A DNA stretch of 7,091 nt, taken from contig CALINF010000216.1 of the NCBI GenBank assembly GCA_938045215.1, positions 1 through 7,091 on the forward strand, in the 5' to 3' direction. The notes beneath the pieces were generated by a model. That model was not told the origin of the DNA and ran no database searches. It saw nothing but the letters and a program-made list of their open reading frames with translations. Positions 6,299 through 7,091 of the stretch are shown one piece after another; position 1 is the stretch's first letter; each line of letters opens with the position of its first letter. Origin of the DNA: an uncultured Halieaceae bacterium (GTDB lineage: Bacteria > Pseudomonadota > Gammaproteobacteria > Pseudomonadales > Halieaceae). The position numbers were made by a program, and so were the translations under genes.

Positions 6299-7091
6299 CG
6301 TTTTGAAACCTTGTTTCCGTAAAGCGAGTAAGCACCAAAGCGCATCTGATGGGGAGCCCCTAATTTTTCAGCAATGAAATCGATGGCCATGGTTTGTTCC
6401 AGCTTCTTGCCGTCATAGCTATAGAGCTTCAGGTACTGCAGATCCGGTCCGGCAGGCGCGGTCTTATCCCAGTTAGCTAGCAGCGAAGAGGTGTAGTAGA
6501 GGCGCTCACCATCCCAGCTCTGTGACACCATGTTTACCTGTTCGCCGATCTTCTCTTCCCAGAGCTGTTTTGCATTGAATGGGTCGCTGATGTCGTAAAG
6601 GCGAGTCATGCCGTCATTCCAGGTGTTGATCCACAGGTGCTTGTCGTCGTTGCTAATGGATATATCGACCGGTAGTGGAATCTTCGCAGCATCTCCGATG
6701 TCACCCACTTCTTGCGACTGCCACTCTCCCTGCTCGTCGAGATAGATAAGCCATACCTTGGAGGTCAGGGCCGTGGTGGTGAAGCAATAGTCATGCTCCT
6801 TGTTCCATGCGCAGCGAACTTCCAGCGGCGCGCCAGGTACGTCGAGCACCTTGATGGGCGTGCGTGCGTGTAAGTCCCAGACCACCACGGTATTGCCGAA
6901 AGCCTTCATTGCCTCGGGGTCAGCCATCATTGCGCCGAGGTTCATCATGTAATTGTTCCAACCCGTGAAGGAAGAACTGATCATCACATTGCGACGGGGC
7001 AGGGCGCGCACGTCATAGCCGAAGCCGTCGGCGAACTTTCCACCCTTGGTTGATCCTTGAAGATTGTCGTCAGTGGGCATCCAGTAGGTTT
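6295..7091 (-). CDS. mtoX: SBP56/selenium-binding-protein family, methanethiol oxidase (MtoX)-like, C-terminal part
   Basis: The gene runs off the right edge: the frame stays open past an internal ATG at 7080, and TYW before it fits the family, so the start is outside. About 264 residues are visible, over half of the usual 430-470. Family features are NTVVVWDLHARTPIKVLDVPGAPLEVRCAW, then DISISNDDKHLWINTWNDG, RLYDISDPFNAKQLWE and WDGERLYYTSSL, which are blades of the beta-propeller. Bacterial members shown to be copper-dependent methanethiol oxidases convert methanethiol to formaldehyde, hydrogen sulfide and hydrogen peroxide in the periplasm. The adjoining SCO gene supports this role. The symbol is a best guess: orthology to MtoX needs the missing N-terminus with its CXXC region. 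The end is odd: where relatives carry HE(I/L)RYPGGD..SDIW, this one reads APHQMRFGAYSLYGNKVSKR, so it is divergent, though not frameshifted. Confidence 0.82.
   Translation of the reverse strand, partial: TYWMPTDDNLQGSTKGGKFADGFGYDVRALPRRNVMISSSFTGWNNYMMNLGAMMADPEAMKAFGNTVVVWDLHARTPIKVLDVPGAPLEVRCAWNKEHDYCFTTTALTSKVWLIYLDEQGEWQSQEVGDIGDAAKIPLPVDISISNDDKHLWINTWNDGMTRLYDISDPFNAKQLWEEKIGEQVNMVSQSWDGERLYYTSSLLANWDKTAPAGPDLQYLKLYSYDGKKLEQTMAIDFIAEKLGAPHQMRFGAYSLYGNKVSKR

Overview
The window looks like ordinary chromosomal DNA of a gammaproteobacterium, probably marine or hydrocarbon-associated. This rests on protein character (CYP153-type P450, branch-1 nitrilase, SBP56/SCO pair, short class-A Hsp20), AGGAG-type ribosome sites and a perfect FNR/Anr-type box. 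No 16S rRNA or other taxonomic marker is present, so the assignment is tentative. I see no tRNA, rRNA, IS element, CRISPR array or phage gene.

Layout. (1) 69-389 (+): a small exported, extremely charged protein of unknown function, with an in-frame hexanucleotide repeat near its end. (2) 390-561: convergent intergenic region with inverted repeats but no convincing terminator. (3) 562-1281 (-): an integral-membrane methyltransferase of the isoprenylcysteine carboxyl methyltransferase type. (4) 1369-1747: a 379-base regulatory region with a 16-bp perfect palindrome matching the FNR/Anr consensus. It sits at exactly class-II spacing from a -10-like hexamer upstream of (5) 1748-2173 (+), an Hsp20 small heat-shock protein followed by a hairpin terminator. 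(6) 2279-3610 (-): a CYP153-like cytochrome P450, divergent across 160 bp from (7) 3771-4733 (+), a nitrilase with an intact Glu-Lys-Cys triad. (8) A leftward operon running in from the right edge: SBP56/methanethiol-oxidase-like protein (6295 to beyond 7091, 5' end missing), SCO1/SenC-like copper protein (5594-6298, overlapping by 4 bases) and a phytanoyl-CoA-dioxygenase-family Fe(II)/2-oxoglutarate enzyme (4844-5557, 36 bases further on).

How the parts may work together. The SBP56-SCO pair is the known arrangement of bacterial methanethiol oxidase (MtoX) with a copper-delivery partner, so the right-hand operon most likely oxidises methanethiol or a related small thiol. The dioxygenase as third gene is less usual. 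The P450 and nitrilase are divergent and share one intergenic region with a 6-bp inverted repeat, so they may be co-regulated for handling aliphatic or nitrile substrates. No ferredoxin or ferredoxin reductase for the P450 is visible. The best leads are the predicted oxygen-regulated Hsp20 promoter, the SCO protein with a CX5C instead of CX3C metal site, the divergent C-terminus of the SBP56 protein, and the MtoX-SCO-dioxygenase linkage. I found no clearly new defence or mobile system.
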